Part shown: positions 61,068 through 64,000 of the stretch, in pieces
How the letters are laid out: each line of letters opens with the position of its first letter
Numbering within the stretch: the first letter of the stretch is position 1
Translations under genes and position numbers: made by a program
The notes under the pieces: model-generated
Seen by the model: the letters and a program-made list of their open reading frames with translations, nothing else
Told to the model about the DNA's origin: nothing
Databases searched by the model: none
NCBI RefSeq assembly: GCF_900162695.1
Contig: NZ_FUIH01000007.1
Coordinates: 1,240,001 to 1,304,000 of the forward strand
Length of the DNA: 64,000 nt
DNA from: Virgibacillus siamensis
GTDB taxonomy: Bacteria; Bacillota; Bacilli; Bacillales; Amphibacillaceae
Reading direction: 5' to 3'

Positions 61068-61095
61068 TAAACTTTTTAAAAAGAGGGGGTTATCG

Positions 61096-61272
61096 ATGCA
61101 ACAAAAGTTAACAAAATCATCGACAGATAAGGCATTATATGGGGTGTGCGGAGGAATAGCAGAGTTTTTTGGCATATCTTCTTTTGCCGTAAGGTTAATA
61201 TTCTTCTTCACAGGTTCTTTTTGGCTTTATATTATTCTTATTTGGGCGTTAAAAGAAAAGCTAGTATTATAA
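61096..61272 (+). CDS. PspC-domain membrane peptide
   Basis: This 58-residue PspC-domain protein begins QQKLTKSSTDKALYGVCGGIAEFFG, shown in part as KALYGVCGGIAEFFGISSF, the family signature, and has one membrane helix (RLIFFFTGSFWLYIILIWAL). PspC proteins respond to envelope stress, and many Firmicutes have such short forms. GAGGGGGTTATCG precedes the ATG. It is a free-standing gene. An independent regulator is not adjacent. Confidence 0.85.
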   Translation: MQQKLTKSSTDKALYGVCGGIAEFFGISSFAVRLIFFFTGSFWLYIILIWALKEKLVL

Positions 61273-61355
61273 AGTCTTATGTAAGCGATGACATTGACGT
61301 CAACACCTACACTGTGTAAGAATAGCTTTATAGACACAAATTAATAAGGAAAGTG

Positions 61356-61796
61356 ATGGATAAAATGCTTTATATATGGAATATTGAGCGGATAATTAAA
61401 GCAACACTAGAAGAACTTCATTTAAACATTAATTATGAGTCTAATACTGAATTAGCTGCACCAATGAGTTATAACGTATCATCAAAAACGATAAAATTTA
61501 ATTATCTTCAGGTAAATGGCTATATTGGAAAATTATTTAAACTTAAAGAATCAGATGAAAACATAATTAAACTGATTCTTTATCATGAACTTGGTTATTA
61601 TTTGGATTTTAAGAAGAACAAACGTGATTTAAAGATATTAATCTACGGGGAAGACGATGAAAAGGAAGAACTGCAATCGGAAATAGAAGCGAATGCATGG
61701 GAATTCGGAAAGACATTGGTGCCTGAGCATTTGGTTGAGTCCTATGATAAAATGTATGAATTTGAAAAGATGCGTATACAAAGTGAGGTAAATTAA
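61356..61796 (+). CDS. zincin-like protein with altered HEXXH motif
   Basis: This 146-residue protein resembles small metallopeptidase-like (ImmA/IrrE-type zincin) proteins. It has the helix LILYHELGYYLDFKKNK where HELGHYLD is usual: the second metal-binding His is Tyr (TAT, one base from CAT). The third ligand could be Glu in SEIEANAWEFGK. Zinc binding and proteolysis may be lost, or the protein uses another ligand set. AAGGAAAG precedes ATG 61356. A strong terminator follows directly. Function is unknown. Confidence 0.65.
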   Translation: MDKMLYIWNIERIIKATLEELHLNINYESNTELAAPMSYNVSSKTIKFNYLQVNGYIGKLFKLKESDENIIKLILYHELGYYLDFKKNKRDLKILIYGEDDEKEELQSEIEANAWEFGKTLVPEHLVESYDKMYEFEKMRIQSEVN

Positions 61797-61841
61797 AAGG
61801 AGAAAGTAAGCATTTGTGCGGGCTTACTTTCTCCTTTTTCT
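61796..61841 (+). terminator. rho-independent terminator
   Basis: AAAAGGAGAAAGTAAGC pairs exactly with GCTTACTTTCTCCTTTT around a 10-base loop, followed by T and C. Confidence 0.93.
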
Positions 61842-61951
61842 AACAAGCCATTTTCTTTATTTGCCACAATTTTCAGAAATGTTTTAATGGCTAGACCTAA
61901 AATTTAAGATTATTTGATATGATAAATAGATTGTGTTTGGAGGGGCAGGTT

Positions 61952-62770
61952 TTGAACAGCGGGATAAAAAGGGAAGAAAAACAAATGATCATTGAGATGG
62001 AAAACGTTTACTTAATCCGACATGAAAAAACAATTATTAGCAATATCAATTGGAAAGTGGAGAAAGGGGAACATACTACGATTCTTGGAATGAACGGAGC
62101 GGGGAAAACAACACTGTTAAATTTGGTATGCGGATACCTTTATCCAACAAAAGGTACCATTAAAGTATTTGATAAGCAATTCGGTACATATCCGCTTGGT
62201 GAATTAAGAAAAGATATCGGTTGGGTCAGTTCATCCCTAATTGAAAAAATGAAACATCAACCCCGGAGCACAGCATTACAGGTTGTATTAAGCGGTAAAT
62301 TTGCTTCTATTGGTCTGTACGAGAAACCGTGTCATTCGGATGTGGAAAAGGCCACGAATATTTTGGAACAGTTGGGAATTGCCCACTTGAGAAATCAGTC
62401 ATTTGAAATGATGTCACAAGGCGAAAAACAGCGGGTATTAATCGGCAGAGCATTGATGGCTTCACCAAAATTGCTTATTTTAGATGAACCTTGTGCCGGT
62501 TTAGATTTTCTCTCTAAGGAAAAGTTGTTAAATATAATAAATCAATTGGCCACATATCATCAAACTACAATAATTTATGTTACACATCAAATTGATGAAA
62601 TACTGCCAATCTGTACCAATACATTGTTGGTTAAGGATGGATTTATCTTTTCCAAGGGTAAAACAAAGGATTTGCTTACATCCGAAACAATGTCGAATTT
62701 TTGTAATACCCCCGTTATTGTCAGTCACCAGCATAACCGTTTCCATCTGGAGGTATCCATTAGCAGATAG
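61952..62770 (+). CDS. ABC ATP-binding protein, YlmA type
   Basis: This 272-residue ABC ATPase matches B. subtilis YlmA. Walker A is LGMNGAGKTTLLN, the signature SQGEKQRVLIGRALMASP, Walker B LLILDEPCAGLD and the switch His in IYVTHQIDEILP. WVSSSLIEKM after the Walker A is a family feature. No permease gene is adjacent, so its partner and cargo are unknown. TTG 61952 has GGAGGGG 6 bases upstream; ATG 61985, after GGGAAG, is an alternative that gives a length close to YlmA. Confidence 0.87.
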   Translation: MNSGIKREEKQMIIEMENVYLIRHEKTIISNINWKVEKGEHTTILGMNGAGKTTLLNLVCGYLYPTKGTIKVFDKQFGTYPLGELRKDIGWVSSSLIEKMKHQPRSTALQVVLSGKFASIGLYEKPCHSDVEKATNILEQLGIAHLRNQSFEMMSQGEKQRVLIGRALMASPKLLILDEPCAGLDFLSKEKLLNIINQLATYHQTTIIYVTHQIDEILPICTNTLLVKDGFIFSKGKTKDLLTSETMSNFCNTPVIVSHQHNRFHLEVSISR

Positions 62771-63529
62771 ATTGGATTTAAAACTGTGCTGCATTAATTA
62801 TTTCGATCAAAATCAGAATTCTTATATGTTTTGTGTAAAACAAAATAAGAACAAACGTTTGTAAAATATAGGGCGGGGAGGGGAGGTGTGGGAAAATTAA
62901 CAAAAAGACTGTTTGCGATAGCGAAAAAGTAAAAATTTCAAACCTGTTAATGTAACAGCACAATATATATGACCGGGCTGTATATAATGTTGAAATGATA
63001 CCATGTGGCGGTTGGAAACGGACGAAAATATTGACTACAAATATCTAACGCTAAATAGAAAAATTAAGTGATACGATAAAATTGCAGCATTTAATCTAAA
63101 AAAAATGATAAATTCTTTAAATTATTTATGAGTGAGACATTATTTTCATTATCAAAGGGATAAAAGGGTAAGAGATCTGTATTTTTATTTTATTTATTTT
63201 CTAGTTTACATAATACTTATTATAGGAAGTTGTATTGAATAATCACTATTTGTCTCATTATCAAAGTTTACTTATGATAGTGAGACAAAATAATAAATTT
63301 AAAATTTAGATGTAAAGATGTAAATATGATTTATGATTTTTGATTCTTGCATGAATTAATTTACCGGTTTTCTTTAAGGTCTTTACCGGTCAACGTATTT
63401 ATAACTTACTATCTTTAGGTTGCCTGAACCTGATAATGACTTTACTTCAAATTTAGTTATTATTGTGTTCCATCAAGTTCCAGAATATTACAATCCCTAT
63501 CATTCACACTGTAACATAAACAATGGCAA
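62771..63529. other. long AT-rich intergenic stretch
   Basis: No convincing gene is seen in about 760 bases. It contains the palindrome ACAAACGTTTGT (62851-62862), a purine-rich ribosome-site-like tract (62873-62886) followed by a 14-codon frame (GTG 62888, VGKLTKRLFAIAKK), inverted repeats listed separately, and a TTTACCGGT direct repeat near 63360 and 63385. Confidence 0.5.
63249..63289. repeat. inverted repeat TTTGTCTCA...TGAGACAAA
   Basis: A 9-base outer arm and an inner TATCA/TGATA arm form a hairpin. TCATTATCAAAG (63255-63266) also occurs as a direct copy at 63146-63157, next to another TGAGACA (63133-63139). The pattern suggests a protein-binding region or an element end. Confidence 0.6.
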
Positions 63530-63685
63530 TTATTGACCGCCTTCTTTCAGCACTGGCACGCTGAAGTGGCGCGGTTTCCATTGCTCAATTAATATATCAG
63601 TCATTTTTTTAGCCTCTTCCCCGTAATTGTCTTTCATCAGTATGGGAATTTCGGGTTTTAAATAGCTGGTAGACGGATAAAACAT
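63530..63685 (-). CDS. hypothetical 51-residue protein
   Basis: The frame from ATG 63685 reads FYPSTSYLKPEIPILMKDN followed by YGEEAKKMTDILIEQWKPRH and ends KEGGQ. The composition is protein-like, but no ribosome site precedes the ATG, and the promoter-like TATAAT of the acylphosphatase gene (63686-63691) lies right against it. It would be divergent from acyP. It may be a real short gene or a remnant. Confidence 0.35.
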   Translation of the reverse strand: MFYPSTSYLKPEIPILMKDNYGEEAKKMTDILIEQWKPRHFSVPVLKEGGQ

Positions 63686-63705
63686 ATAATACAGAGGTGA
63701 TTTTA

Positions 63706-63975
63706 ATGTTGGCACACGTAATCGTATCCGGTCGTGTACAAGGAGTTGGCTTCAGGTACTCGGCAATGAACAGAGCCATCCAACTTGGTTTAACTGGATG
63801 GGTGCAAAATAAAATTGATGGATCTGTGGAGATGGACGTGGAAGGATCCGAAGAACTGGTGGAGGAATTTTTGACAGATGTAAAGGCTGGCTTAAATCAA
63901 GTTATGAAAGTGGAAAATATGACAATTAATAAATCCGAGGCGGAAAAAGGCTATATGAAATTCACCATAAAATAA
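63706..63975 (+). CDS. acyP: acylphosphatase
   Basis: Acylphosphatase hydrolyses carboxyl-phosphate bonds such as in acetyl phosphate. The 89-residue protein has the catalytic loop SGRVQGVGFRYSAMNRA with the phosphate-binding Arg, and GWVQNKIDGSVEMDVEG with the catalytic Asn. ATG 63706 is chosen with AGAGGTGAT upstream, following a TATAAT. Length and start are as usual. The terminator, if any, lies beyond the window. Confidence 0.93.
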   Translation: MLAHVIVSGRVQGVGFRYSAMNRAIQLGLTGWVQNKIDGSVEMDVEGSEELVEEFLTDVKAGLNQVMKVENMTINKSEAEKGYMKFTIK

Positions 63976-64000
63976 AGCCGCTGTCTGCCTGAGACAACGA

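Overview
The window looks like a chromosome segment of a halotolerant, spore-forming Bacillaceae bacterium, probably of the Virgibacillus/Oceanobacillus/Lentibacillus type. The evidence is a low-GC genome, strong AGGAGG-type ribosome sites with frequent TTG/GTG starts, sporulation genes (sirA, tlp, an orphan KinA-like kinase), and a gene order from tkt to parC that follows the Bacillus subtilis yne region. No rRNA, tRNA, CRISPR array, prophage or complete insertion sequence was seen.

Region 1 (1-20 kb) is the conserved core: tkt (3' end), sirA, yneF, ccdA, an orphan MrpB-like gene in the usual ccdB place, ccdC, yneK, a PAS sensor kinase, aconitase, a ResA-like thioredoxin, an FbpB-like peptide, tlp, yneP and yneQ. 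A reverse-strand block follows (plsY-folE2-yidD-yneR), then a two-gene ABC importer with a fused permease and binding protein, then parE-parC. Region 2 (20-30 kb) holds a composite intergenic repeat, brnQ facing a GntR regulator with shared operator-like sites, and a complete leucine-degradation operon (TetR regulator, acyl-CoA dehydrogenase, split methylcrotonyl-CoA carboxylase, methylglutaconyl-CoA hydratase, HMG-CoA lyase) with a cre-like site in front. A 42-bp tandem repeat follows it.

Region 3 (30-40.5 kb) has a flavin reductase, CBS and Nudix proteins, a frameshifted DUF1697 gene, a DinB-like protein, the double-headed dynamin DynA with the YpcP nuclease, a YkqA-like cyclotransferase, D-serine ammonia-lyase and a cysteine synthase-like enzyme. 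Region 4 (40.5-64 kb) is more accessory. It contains GrpB, a lipoprotein, an SDR remnant, DUF899, a Usp protein, the full mrpABCDEFG sodium/proton antiporter operon with a structured leader, a decayed type I toxin locus, an RlmCD-type methyltransferase, rifampin phosphotransferase and an XRE/membrane pair. Several small stress-type proteins, an ArsR remnant, a PspC peptide, a YlmA-type ATPase and acylphosphatase complete it.

The main themes are branched-chain amino acid uptake and breakdown under local regulators, Na+/H+ homeostasis, redox and sporulation control, and gene decay concentrated after about 40 kb. I found no system that is convincingly new. The best leads are the paired ATTRC-N5-GYAAT operators, the orphan MrpB in the ccd locus, the fused ergothioneine/osmolyte-type importer, the composite repeat, the mrp leader and the frameshifted toxin.
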